DNA from: Pseudomonadota bacterium
GTDB taxonomy: Bacteria > Pseudomonadota > Alphaproteobacteria > Caulobacterales > Caulobacteraceae
DNA: 19,913 nt
Assembly: GCA_023434015.1 (NCBI GenBank)
Contig: JAEYTM010000093.1
Coordinates: forward strand, 1-19,913
Direction: 5' to 3'
The notes under the pieces were generated by a model. It saw only the letters and a list, made by a program, of their open reading frames with translations. It was not told the DNA's origin and did not search any database. Position numbers and translations under genes: made by a program. Below, in pieces: positions 5,972-13,345 of the stretch. Every line of letters starts with the position of its first letter. The first letter of the stretch is position 1.

Positions 5972-6865
5972 ATGTCCCCGCGCGACTTCGCCCTGCTGGT
6001 GCTGGTTTGCCTCGTCTGGGCGTTCAACAACATCGTCGGCAAATATGTGGTCAGCCACCTGGGCGTGCCGCCGCTGTTCTTCACTGCGGCGCGCTCGGCG
6101 GTGGTGGCGATCGCGGTGTTTCCCTGGCTGCTGCCCATGCCCCGGCCGCGCTGGCGGCTGGTGGCGGTGGCGCTGCTGATGGGGGCCGGCAATTTCGCCT
6201 TCGTCTTCGTCGGGCTGCGGACCGCCACGCCGTCGGCCGCGGCGGTGGTCAGCCAGCTGGGCGTGCCGATCACCACCCTGCTGTCGGTGCTGATGCTGGG
6301 CGAGCGCATCCGCTGGCGCCGCGGTCTAGGCATCGCCCTGACCTTCGCCGGCGCCATGGCGGTGATGTGGGATCCGGACGGCTTCGTCGTTTCGCCCGGC
6401 CTGCTGTTCATCGCCGCCGGCGCGGCCTCGGCCTCGCTGGGCGCGGTGATGATGAAGCAGATCGAGGGGGTGAAGCCGCTGCAGTTCCAGGCCTGGGTGG
6501 GGTTCGCCTCGTTCTGGCCGCTCGCCGGGCTCAGCGCCGGACTGGAGCGGGGGCAGGTCCAGGCGGCCCTGGCCGGGGGCTGGACGTTCCTCGCCTGCGT
6601 ACTGTTCTCGGCCCTGGGCGCCTCGGTGCTGGCCCATACGCTCTACTACCTGCTGATCCGCCGCTATGAGGCCAACCTGATCGCGCCGTTGACGCTGATG
6701 GCGCCGCTCGCCACCATCGGCCTCGGGGTGGCGATCCTGCACGATCCGTTCGGGCCGCGGATGGCCATCGGAACGGCCGTCGCCCTGGCCGGGGTGCTGA
6801 TCATCGCGCTTCGGCGCAATCAGGTCTGGCCGCTGCTGCTCTCCCTACGGAACCGTGCGCAATGA
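5972..6865 (+). CDS. EamA/DMT-superfamily transporter
   Basis: This roughly 297-residue integral membrane protein has about ten hydrophobic helices arranged as two EamA repeats (about residues 5-130 and 145-285). Characteristic elements include VWAFNNIVGKY in helix 1, TPSAAAVVSQLGVPITTLLS, and LGASVLAHTLYYLLIRRYEA with LIAPLTLMAPL in the second repeat. Members export or exchange small metabolites such as amino acids; the substrate here cannot be predicted. I chose the ATG at 5972 because helix 1 starts almost at once. A GTG at 5918 in the same frame would add 18 polar residues. A hairpin ending 2 nt before 5972 and the lack of a clear Shine-Dalgarno leave the start open. The stop overlaps the amidase start (ATGA), so the two are translationally coupled. 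Confidence 0.88.
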   Translation: MSPRDFALLVLVCLVWAFNNIVGKYVVSHLGVPPLFFTAARSAVVAIAVFPWLLPMPRPRWRLVAVALLMGAGNFAFVFVGLRTATPSAAAVVSQLGVPITTLLSVLMLGERIRWRRGLGIALTFAGAMAVMWDPDGFVVSPGLLFIAAGAASASLGAVMMKQIEGVKPLQFQAWVGFASFWPLAGLSAGLERGQVQAALAGGWTFLACVLFSALGASVLAHTLYYLLIRRYEANLIAPLTLMAPLATIGLGVAILHDPFGPRMAIGTAVALAGVLIIALRRNQVWPLLLSLRNRAQ

Positions 6866-7581
6866 ACCTCATCGAGGCGCCCTCGCCGAACTTCAATCCG
6901 CGCAGCGCGCCGCCTGACATCCTGCTGCTCCACTATACCGGCATGCGCACGGGTCAGGAGGCCATCGACCGTCTGCGCGATCCCGAGGCGCGGGTGTCAT
7001 CGCACTATGTGGTCGAGGAGGACGGCCGGGTGTTTCGCCTGGTGCCGGAGGAGCGCCGCGCCTGGCACGCCGGCGTGTCGTTCTGGAAGGGCCAGCGGGA
7101 CGTCAACGGCGCCTCCATCGGCATCGAAATCGTCAATCCGGGGCATGAGTTCGGCTACCGCCCGTTTCCGGAGGCGCAGGTGGCGGCCGTGATCGAGCTG
7201 GTCGCCGACATCCGCACCCGCTGGACCATCGACGACGGTAATATCGTCGGCCACTCCGACGTGGCGCCGGACCGCAAGCAGGACCCGGGCGAGCTGTTCC
7301 CCTGGAAGCGGCTGGCGCAGGCCGGCCACGGCCTGTGGGCGGAGGTTCCGCCCGCGCCGGGCGCACCGCTGGGGGAGGGCGAGCAGGGCCCCGGCGTGTT
7401 CGCTCTGCAGGCCGGCTTCACCCGCCTCGGCTACGACTGCGCCCCCTCAGGGACCTATGACGCTCACACGGCGACGGTGGTCGCCGCCTTCCAGCGCCAC
7501 TGGCGGCCGGAACGGGTGGACGGCCTGGCCGACGGGGAGACGCGCGCCCGCCTTATCGCCCTGCTGCGGCTGGCGGCCTGA
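6862..7581 (+). CDS. N-acetylmuramoyl-L-alanine amidase, AmpD/AmiD family
   Basis: This 239-residue protein has an N-terminal amidase_2 domain and a C-terminal peptidoglycan-binding (PG_binding_1) domain. The zinc ligands are seen as H24 (LLLHYTG), H131 (VGHSDVAP) and D141 (KQDPG). E89 (GIEIVN) and K139 match the catalytic residues of AmpD. The C-terminal domain (about 175-239) has LQAGFTRLGYDC and GTYDAHTATVVAAFQRHW. It cleaves the amide bond between MurNAc or anhydroMurNAc and the stem peptide. No signal peptide or lipobox is present, so a cytoplasmic cell-wall recycling role (as AmpD) is more likely than a periplasmic one, although the two-domain layout is that of AmiD. The ATG overlaps the upstream transporter stop. 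Its position just before rnpB and the dcw cluster fits a cell-wall function. Confidence 0.92.
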   Translation: MNLIEAPSPNFNPRSAPPDILLLHYTGMRTGQEAIDRLRDPEARVSSHYVVEEDGRVFRLVPEERRAWHAGVSFWKGQRDVNGASIGIEIVNPGHEFGYRPFPEAQVAAVIELVADIRTRWTIDDGNIVGHSDVAPDRKQDPGELFPWKRLAQAGHGLWAEVPPAPGAPLGEGEQGPGVFALQAGFTRLGYDCAPSGTYDAHTATVVAAFQRHWRPERVDGLADGETRARLIALLRLAA

Positions 7582-7618
7582 CCGCGACGCGCCTGTCGCC
7601 ATCGCAAAATGGGACGGG

Positions 7619-7653
7619 TTGACCCTACGGGCCTGAGCGACCACTTTCCGCGC
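7619..7653 (+). promoter_or_regulatory. Probable rnpB promoter
   Basis: TTGACC at 7619-7624 lies exactly 30-35 nt before the predicted RNase P RNA 5' end and matches the -35 consensus of the housekeeping sigma factor. The -10 region (about 7642-7647, CACTTT) is a poor match, so the call rests on the -35 element and the position. Confidence 0.45.
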
Positions 7654-8043
<390 letters not shown>

Positions 8044-8123
8044 ATCACGCCTTCGAGCAGCGCTTTCGCGGCCTGACGCACGCAACCGCATTGTTCAGTG
8101 TATGTTCTGTGGATGGTTCGTGC

Positions 8124-8139
8124 CGGTTAACTATAACCG
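8124..8139. repeat. Inverted repeat CGGTTA-ACTA-TAACCG
   Basis: Perfect 6-bp arms (8124-8129 and 8134-8139) surround a 4-nt centre about 80 nt after the end of rnpB and 185 nt before mraZ. The TTAAC-TA-TAA core is AT-rich in a GC-rich context, which suits a repressor operator; no U-tract follows, so it is unlikely to be an intrinsic terminator of rnpB. Confidence 0.4.
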
Positions 8140-8178
8140 CCTGTGGGGTCCTCTGTTTTGGCCTTCGGAGGTCATTCA

Positions 8179-8183
8179 GAGTC
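8179..8183. promoter_or_regulatory. GANTC (CcrM methylation) site upstream of mraZ
   Basis: GAGTC at 8179-8183 is the recognition sequence of the cell-cycle methyltransferase CcrM and the binding motif used by GcrA in Caulobacterales. It overlaps the GTCATT duplication. Other GANTC sites occur inside genes in this window, so its presence alone is weak evidence; its place in the dcw promoter gap is what makes it relevant. Confidence 0.4.
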
Positions 8184-8324
8184 ATTGCCTCCCAATTCGT
8201 CCCATGTTAACCCAGTCATCATTCGCTAACCAATCTCGGCGCCTGGGGGCGGGAGCCGGTTCAAGGTCTGGGGCGCGTAAGGCGGGGCGACCGGGCGGCG
8301 GTCGCGGCATGGGGCTGGCCGGAG

Positions 8325-8792
8325 ATGTTTCTCTCCACCTTCGAGAAGCAGCTGGACGCCAAGCGGCGCATCGTCGTGCCGCAGGATTTCCGCGCGCTGG
8401 TGGCCGGGCCCTTCGACGGCGTCTTCTGTTTCCCCTCCATCGAAGCCGACTGCATCGAAGGCGGCGGCAAGGCTCTGTTCGACCGCTACACCGGCGTGAT
8501 CGAGGAGCTGGAGTTCGGCGACCCGCTGCGCAGCGCGCTGGAGACTTCGGTGCTCGGCGGCATGGCGCGGCTGTCCTTCGACACCGCCGGCCGCATCACC
8601 TTGCCTGAAAGCCTCTGCGAGATGTTCGGCCTCTCCGACTGGGTGGTGGTGGTCGGGCTCGGCGACCGCTTCCAGATCTGGGCGCGCGAGGCGTTCCAGG
8701 CCCACCGCGCCGCCCAGCGCGAACTCGCCCGCGAAGGCCTCGCCCAGCTTCGCGCCCAGCAGCGCAATGCGCGGATCGGGGGCGCTCAATGA
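8325..8792 (+). CDS. mraZ: Transcriptional regulator MraZ
   Basis: This 155-residue protein has two SpoVT/AbrB-like repeats. The first carries D11-AKRR-IVVP and the second D86-TAGR-ITLP, the diagnostic pair of MraZ. MraZ is a DNA-binding, ring-forming regulator encoded first in the dcw cluster that binds its own promoter; in E. coli it represses the cluster. The start at 8325 gives the expected MFLSTFEKQLDAK beginning. The nearest purine run (CCGGAG) directly abuts the ATG, so Shine-Dalgarno spacing is unusually short and initiation may be inefficient or SD-independent. The stop overlaps the rsmH start (ATGA). The C-terminal tail beyond about residue 125 is Ala/Arg/Gln-rich and probably helical. 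Confidence 0.96.
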   Translation: MFLSTFEKQLDAKRRIVVPQDFRALVAGPFDGVFCFPSIEADCIEGGGKALFDRYTGVIEELEFGDPLRSALETSVLGGMARLSFDTAGRITLPESLCEMFGLSDWVVVVGLGDRFQIWAREAFQAHRAAQRELAREGLAQLRAQQRNARIGGAQ

Positions 8793-9724
8793 CCGAGGCG
8801 CCCCACGTCCCGGTGCTGATCGCCGAGGTCCTGGAAGCGCTTCAGCCTGCCCCCGGCGCGACGGTAGTGGACGGCACCTTCGGCGCCGGCGGCTACAGCC
8901 GCGCCTTCCTGAAGGCCGGCGCCAGCGTCATCGCCTTCGACCGCGACCCGACCGCCGCCCGCTTCGCCGAGGGCCTCGACGGCAGGTCCTTCCGTCTGGT
9001 GCAGGGCGTGTTCTCGGAGATGGAGGAGGTGGTCGGCGCGGCCATGGCCGATGGGATCGCCCTCGATCTCGGCGTCTCCTCGATGCAGATCGACCAGCCT
9101 GAGCGTGGCTTCTCCTTCATGCGCGACGGTCCCCTCGACATGCGCATGGGCGCGGACGGTCCGACAGCCGCGGATCTGGTCAACACCGCCGAGCCGGCGG
9201 AACTGGCGCGCATTCTCTATGTCTACGGCGAGGAGCGGCAGAGCCGCCGCGTGGCCGGCGCCATCGCGCGCCGCCGGGCCGAGCAGCCCTTCAGCCGCAC
9301 CCTGGAGCTGGCCGAGTTCATCGAGAAGGCCCTCGGCGGGCGTCGGGGCGCGAAGGTTCATCCGGCCACCCGCTCGTTCCAGGCGCTGCGCATCGCGGTG
9401 AACGAGGAGCTCTCCGAGCTGGAAGCGGGCCTCGTGGCGGCCGAGCGCACTCTGAAGCCTGGCGGCCGCCTCTGCGTCGTAACCTTCCATTCGCTGGAAG
9501 ACAGAATCGTCAAAAACTTCCTGACGGTGCGAGCGGGTAGAACGCCTGCGGGATCGCGCCACGCGCCGCCGGTGGAAGCCGCCGCGGCGCCGAGCTTCCA
9601 GCTGCTGTTCAACGGGGCCAGGGCGCCGTCGGACGCGGAGGTCGAGGCCAACCCCCGCGCGCGTTCGGCGAAGCTTCGGGCTGCGGTGCGCACCGCCGCG
9701 CCCGTGTGGAAGGACGCGGCATGA
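8789..9724 (+). CDS. rsmH: 16S rRNA (cytosine(1402)-N4)-methyltransferase
   Basis: RsmH (MraW) methylates N4 of C1402 in 16S rRNA using S-adenosylmethionine, tuning the ribosomal P site. The 311-residue protein has the SAM-binding motif DGTFGAGGYS (28-37), the family signature LDLGVSSMQ (92-100) with RGFSF and DMRMG shortly after, the RSFQALRIAVN segment, and the C-terminal FHSLEDRIVK block. Length and motif order are normal. The start codon is in the ATGA overlap with mraZ, and the stop is in another ATGA overlap with ftsL, so expression is coupled to both. Confidence 0.97.
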   Translation: MTEAPHVPVLIAEVLEALQPAPGATVVDGTFGAGGYSRAFLKAGASVIAFDRDPTAARFAEGLDGRSFRLVQGVFSEMEEVVGAAMADGIALDLGVSSMQIDQPERGFSFMRDGPLDMRMGADGPTAADLVNTAEPAELARILYVYGEERQSRRVAGAIARRRAEQPFSRTLELAEFIEKALGGRRGAKVHPATRSFQALRIAVNEELSELEAGLVAAERTLKPGGRLCVVTFHSLEDRIVKNFLTVRAGRTPAGSRHAPPVEAAAAPSFQLLFNGARAPSDAEVEANPRARSAKLRAAVRTAAPVWKDAA

Positions 9725-10143
9725 GCCTGCTCGATCGCAAGGTGCGCGGTTTCCGCCTGATCGACCTGGTGGCGCTCGGCCTGCTCACCGCCCTGATCCT
9801 CGGCGTCTATCTGGCCAAGACCATGGCCGGCCACGAGCGGGCCGAGATCGCCCGGGTGGAGCGCCAGATCGCGGCGGAGAAGGCCCGCATCCGCCTGCTT
9901 CAGGCGGAGGTCTCCCACCTCGAGCAGCCGGCGCGCATCGAGCAGCTCTCGTCCACCTATCTCGGCATGAAGCCGGTGAAGATCGACCGTGAGACGACCA
10001 CGGAGGGCCTGGTCGACGTGGCCCGCATGCAGCCGGTGGCGGTGACCGTCCTGTCGGCGTCCGTCGCCGCGCCCGCCGCCGACGCGGCCGAACCCGTTCC
10101 GACGGCGGACGTGGCGGCCGAGACCGCGGAGATCGCCCGGTGA
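9721..10143 (+). CDS. ftsL: Cell division protein FtsL
   Basis: This 140-residue bitopic protein has a short cytoplasmic N-terminus (MSLLDRKVRGFR), one transmembrane helix (about residues 13-33), and a charged, leucine-bearing segment (about 37-75) suited to a coiled coil. The tail is Ala/Pro/Val-rich. FtsL forms the FtsQ-FtsL-FtsB complex that activates FtsW-FtsI. FtsL proteins diverge strongly in sequence, so the assignment rests on topology and the fixed position between rsmH and ftsI. I chose the ATG at 9721 (ATGA overlap with rsmH) over an upstream in-frame GTG at 9706. The stop overlaps the ftsI GTG. The roughly 35-residue low-complexity C-terminal tail is long compared with E. coli FtsL. 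Confidence 0.92.
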   Translation: MSLLDRKVRGFRLIDLVALGLLTALILGVYLAKTMAGHERAEIARVERQIAAEKARIRLLQAEVSHLEQPARIEQLSSTYLGMKPVKIDRETTTEGLVDVARMQPVAVTVLSASVAAPAADAAEPVPTADVAAETAEIAR

Positions 10144-11882
10144 GCCTGGGGCAGCACGTCTTCGGCGCCTCGCCGGTCTCGCGGTGGTTCGGCGCCTCGG
10201 TCTGGCGGATCGAGCACGCCTTCGAGCGCGCCCGCGCCTCCGGCCGGGTCGAGGACGACACCCGCATCCGGATCTTCTTCATCCTCGCGCTGTTCGCCGC
10301 CGGTTTCCTCACCCTGGCGGTGGGGGCCACGCGCGCGGCCCTGTTCTCGGACGTGCATCGCGGCGGGCTTATCGCGCCGCTGGGCGCCTCGCGCGCCGAC
10401 ATCGTCGACCGCAACGGCCAGATGCTGGCCGCCGACCTGCTGCACTACGGCCTCTACATCGACCCGCGGGAGATCTGGGAGCCGGCCGAAACCCGTCGTG
10501 CGCTGCTGAGCGCCCTGCCGCACCTGGCCCCCGAGCGGCTGGAACGGGCTCTGCGCGCGCCGCGCCGGACCTTCCTGATCGGCGGCCTCACGCCTGAGGC
10601 GCGCGCCAAGGTCCACGATTTCGGCCTGCCGGGCGTCAGTTTCGAGCCCGAGCAACGGCGCGTCTATCCGCTGGATTCCACCGGCGCCCACATCATCGGT
10701 TTCGCCGATTCCGGCGGCGAGGGCCTCACCGGCGCCGAGGCGGCGCTGAACGAGGAAATCCGCGCCGGCGCCGCCGACCACAAGGCTGTGCCGCTGTCCA
10801 TCGACCTGCGCGTCCAGGCCGCGCTGGAGGACGAGCTCTACAAGGCGACGGCGGAATTCATGCCGAAGGGCGCGGTGGGCATCGTCACCAACGTCCACAC
10901 CGGGGAAATCCTCGGCATGGCCAGCTACCCGACGTTCAATCCGAACAACCCGGGCGCGGCCGACCCCGACGCGACGCTCAACCGCGCGGCGGCCTCGGTG
11001 TTCGAGATGGGCTCCACCTTCAAGGCCTTCACCGTGGCCATCGGACTGGACGTTGGCGTCGCCACGCCCAGTTCCACCTTCGATGCGCGGGTCCCGTACA
11101 AGATGGGCTACCGGACCATCCAGGACTACCACGCGGCCCGGAAGATCCTGACCCTGGTGGAGGTGTTCCAGCACTCCTCCAACATCGGCACCGCCAAGCT
11201 GGCCGAGTCCATCGGCCCGCAGCGGCTCAGCCGCTACTTCACCGCCCTCGGCCTCACCTCGACGGCCAAGGTCGAGCTGGTGGAATCCGCCCGGCCGTTG
11301 ACGCCCCGGAAATGGGACATGGACGCCGTCGCCTCCACGTCCTTTGGCCACGGGATCAACGTCAGCCCGCTGGCCCTGTCCCAGGCCATGGGCGCCCTGC
11401 TGAACGGCGGCACCCTCGTCCCGCTGACCATCCGCAAGATGGAGCCCGGGGTACGCCCCGAAGGCCGCCGCGCGGTTTCGGAACAGACCTCGCTGCAGAT
11501 GCTGCAGATCATGCGGGCCAACGTCACCGGCGGGTCGGGCGGCAAGTCCGACGTTCCGGGGCTCTCCGTGGGCGGCAAGACCGGCACCGGCGAGAAATAC
11601 GATCCGGCGATCCGCGCCTACAGCCGCAAGAAGCAGGTCTCCTCCTTCGCCGCCGTCTTCCCGACCGACGGTCCGGCCGAGGCCGACCGCTACTTCGTCC
11701 TGATCCTGATGGACGAGCCGCAGCCCAGTGCGAACACCTACGGCTATGCGACCGGCGGCTGGGTCGCCGCGCCCGCCACAGGGCGGGTGATCGAGCGGAT
11801 CGCCCCCTTCCTGGGCGTGCGGCGCAAGAACGACGTCCTGACCCTCGCCGCCGCGCCGCCTTCGCCGGGGGAGGCGCAATGA
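10140..11882 (+). CDS. ftsI: Septal peptidoglycan transpeptidase FtsI (PBP3)
   Basis: This 580-residue class B penicillin-binding protein cross-links septal peptidoglycan in the periplasm. A cytoplasmic N-terminus of about 43 residues and one transmembrane helix (about 45-65) are followed by the pedestal domain (SRADIVDRNGQMLA at 84-97) and the transpeptidase domain. The three penicillin-binding motifs are intact: S292-TFK295 with the nucleophilic Ser, S346-SN, and K480-TGT. No PASTA domain is present. The start is a GTG at 10140 in a GTGA overlap with ftsL, and the stop overlaps murE (ATGA). It works with the glycosyltransferase FtsW, encoded downstream, under FtsL control. The C-terminus ends in an unconserved Ala/Pro-rich tail. 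Confidence 0.97.
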   Translation: MSLGQHVFGASPVSRWFGASVWRIEHAFERARASGRVEDDTRIRIFFILALFAAGFLTLAVGATRAALFSDVHRGGLIAPLGASRADIVDRNGQMLAADLLHYGLYIDPREIWEPAETRRALLSALPHLAPERLERALRAPRRTFLIGGLTPEARAKVHDFGLPGVSFEPEQRRVYPLDSTGAHIIGFADSGGEGLTGAEAALNEEIRAGAADHKAVPLSIDLRVQAALEDELYKATAEFMPKGAVGIVTNVHTGEILGMASYPTFNPNNPGAADPDATLNRAAASVFEMGSTFKAFTVAIGLDVGVATPSSTFDARVPYKMGYRTIQDYHAARKILTLVEVFQHSSNIGTAKLAESIGPQRLSRYFTALGLTSTAKVELVESARPLTPRKWDMDAVASTSFGHGINVSPLALSQAMGALLNGGTLVPLTIRKMEPGVRPEGRRAVSEQTSLQMLQIMRANVTGGSGGKSDVPGLSVGGKTGTGEKYDPAIRAYSRKKQVSSFAAVFPTDGPAEADRYFVLILMDEPQPSANTYGYATGGWVAAPATGRVIERIAPFLGVRRKNDVLTLAAAPPSPGEAQ

Positions 11883-13345
11883 GCCGGCGCCTTTCGGACC
11901 TAGTGAAGCGCGACCTCGCCGTCGATCCGCAGATCACCGGCGTCACCGCCGACAGCCGCAAGGTCCGGCCGGGCTTTCTGTTCGCCGCCCTGCCGGGCTC
12001 GAAGGTCGACGGCAAGACCTTCGCGGCCCGCGCGGTCGAGGCCGGGGCCATCGCCGTGATCGCGTCCAGCGACCTGGGCCTCGCCGTCCCGACCATCGTG
12101 GCCTCCGACCCGCGCCGCGCCTACGCCCTGGCCGCGGCCGAGTTCTGGGGCGTGCAGCCGCAGACCTGCGTCGCGGTGACCGGCACCAACGGCAAGACTT
12201 CGGTCGCCGGGTTCTGCCGCCAGCTCTTCGCCCATGCCGGGCTGAAGGCCGCCAGCATGGGCACCCTGGGCGTGCGGATCAGCGCGCCGGGCGCGGCCGA
12301 CCGGCAACTCACCCCGCCGGGCCTGACCACGCCGGACGCCGCTGACGTCGCCGAGATGCTGGCGCGCCTCGCGGCCGAGGGCGTCACCCATTTCGCCATG
12401 GAGGCCTCCTCGCACGGCGTCGACCAGCGGCGCCTGGACGGCGTGAGGCTGAAGGCCGCCGGCTTCCTCAATCTCACCCAGGACCACCTGGACTACCACG
12501 GCACCATGGGCGTCTACCGGGCGGCCAAGCTGCGGCTGTTCGAGACCCTGCTTCCACGCGGCGGGACCGCCGTGCTGAACGCGGACTCTGACGCTTTTCC
12601 GGCCTTCGCCGCCGCGGCGGTGAGCGCCGGCCAGAGCATCCTCAGCGTCGGCGAGGCGGGCCAGGGCCTGACTCTGGTCGAGCGCGCCCTGCTGCCGGAC
12701 GGCCAGCGGCTGGTGATCGAGGCGCAGGGCGAGCGCCACACCCTGCGCCTTCCCCTCGCCGGTGGATTCCAGGCTTCCAACGCCTTGGTGGCGGCGGGAC
12801 TGTGCCTGGCGGCCGGCCTTGATCTCGCTCAGGTCCTGGCGGGGCTGGAGACGTTGGAAGGCGCGCCCGGTCGGCTGCAGCGGGTCGGCGCGGGCCCGCG
12901 CGGCGGCGAGGCCTATGTGGACTACGCCCACACCCCGGACGGCCTGGAGACGGTGCTGGAAGCCCTGCGCCCGCACGCCTGCGGCCGGCTGATTGTGGTG
13001 TTCGGCGCCGGCGGCGACCGGGATCGCGGCAAGCGGCCGCTGATGGGCGGCATCGCCGCCCGGCTGGCGGACGTGGCGATCGTCACCGACGACAATCCCC
13101 GCACCGAGGATCCGGCGGCGATCCGCGCCGAGGTGCTGAGCGGGGTCGGGTCCGCGAAGGCGGAGGTGCGCGAAATCGGCGACCGCCGCGAGGCGATCCG
13201 CGCCGGCGTCGCCCTGATGCAGGACGGCGACCTGCTGGTCGTCGCCGGCAAGGGGCATGAACAGGGCCAGATCGTCGGCGACGCTGTCCATCCCTTCGAC
13301 GACGTGACCGAAGTCGCCGAGGCCCTGGAGCCCGTCCATGGTTGA
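11879..13345 (+). CDS. murE: UDP-MurNAc-L-Ala-D-Glu--meso-diaminopimelate ligase
   Basis: MurE adds the third residue to the peptidoglycan stem peptide in the cytoplasm, using ATP. The 488-residue protein has the P-loop GTNGKTS (102-108), the Mur-ligase central-domain segments LTTPDA and EASSHG, the lysine expected to be carbamylated (K217 in YRAAKLRLF), and the C-terminal domain with D405-N-P-R408. The DNPR motif marks ligases that add meso-diaminopimelate rather than lysine, so the cell wall should be the Gram-negative DAP type. The start is the ATG at 11879, overlapping the ftsI stop; the frame is open far upstream, but that part is antisense-style shadow of ftsI. The 3' end overlaps murF by 8 nt. 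Confidence 0.97.
   Translation: MSRRLSDLVKRDLAVDPQITGVTADSRKVRPGFLFAALPGSKVDGKTFAARAVEAGAIAVIASSDLGLAVPTIVASDPRRAYALAAAEFWGVQPQTCVAVTGTNGKTSVAGFCRQLFAHAGLKAASMGTLGVRISAPGAADRQLTPPGLTTPDAADVAEMLARLAAEGVTHFAMEASSHGVDQRRLDGVRLKAAGFLNLTQDHLDYHGTMGVYRAAKLRLFETLLPRGGTAVLNADSDAFPAFAAAAVSAGQSILSVGEAGQGLTLVERALLPDGQRLVIEAQGERHTLRLPLAGGFQASNALVAAGLCLAAGLDLAQVLAGLETLEGAPGRLQRVGAGPRGGEAYVDYAHTPDGLETVLEALRPHACGRLIVVFGAGGDRDRGKRPLMGGIAARLADVAIVTDDNPRTEDPAAIRAEVLSGVGSAKAEVREIGDRREAIRAGVALMQDGDLLVVAGKGHEQGQIVGDAVHPFDDVTEVAEALEPVHG

Larger units (their letters stand above)
8044..8324 (+). promoter_or_regulatory. Non-coding leader/promoter region of the dcw cluster
   Basis: The 281 nt between rnpB and mraZ contain no credible gene. 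From left to right I see a GC-poor patch with an inverted repeat (8124-8139), a duplicated GTCATT (8171-8176 and 8181-8186) around a GANTC site (8179-8183), TTAACC (8207-8212) and CTAACC (8226-8231), and then GC-rich sequence to mraZ. These suit a cell-cycle-controlled promoter (CcrM/GcrA and CtrA type motifs), but no canonical full CtrA site (TTAA-N7-TTAA) is present and no -35/-10 pair is convincing. Confidence 0.55.

Noticed and set aside
8207..8231. Full CtrA binding site before mraZ
   Set aside because: TTAACC and CTAACC are present, but the TTAA-N7-TTAA arrangement is not; at most these are half-sites, so no CtrA site is annotated as such.
8108..8314. TGTGG and TGGGG repeats upstream of mraZ as MraZ autoregulatory sites
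   Set aside because: Known MraZ operators are short GTGGG-type repeats with regular 10-bp spacing. Here the copies are 25-41 bp apart and irregular, so background G-runs explain them.
8102..8608. Plus-strand open frame of 168 codons overlapping the mraZ leader
   Set aside because: It overlaps mraZ in another frame; its second half is Arg/Ala-rich shadow sequence and it lacks a ribosome-binding site.
9957..11879. Minus-strand open frame of about 640 codons opposite ftsI
   Set aside because: Composition is typical of antisense shadows, and all FtsI catalytic motifs are on the plus strand.
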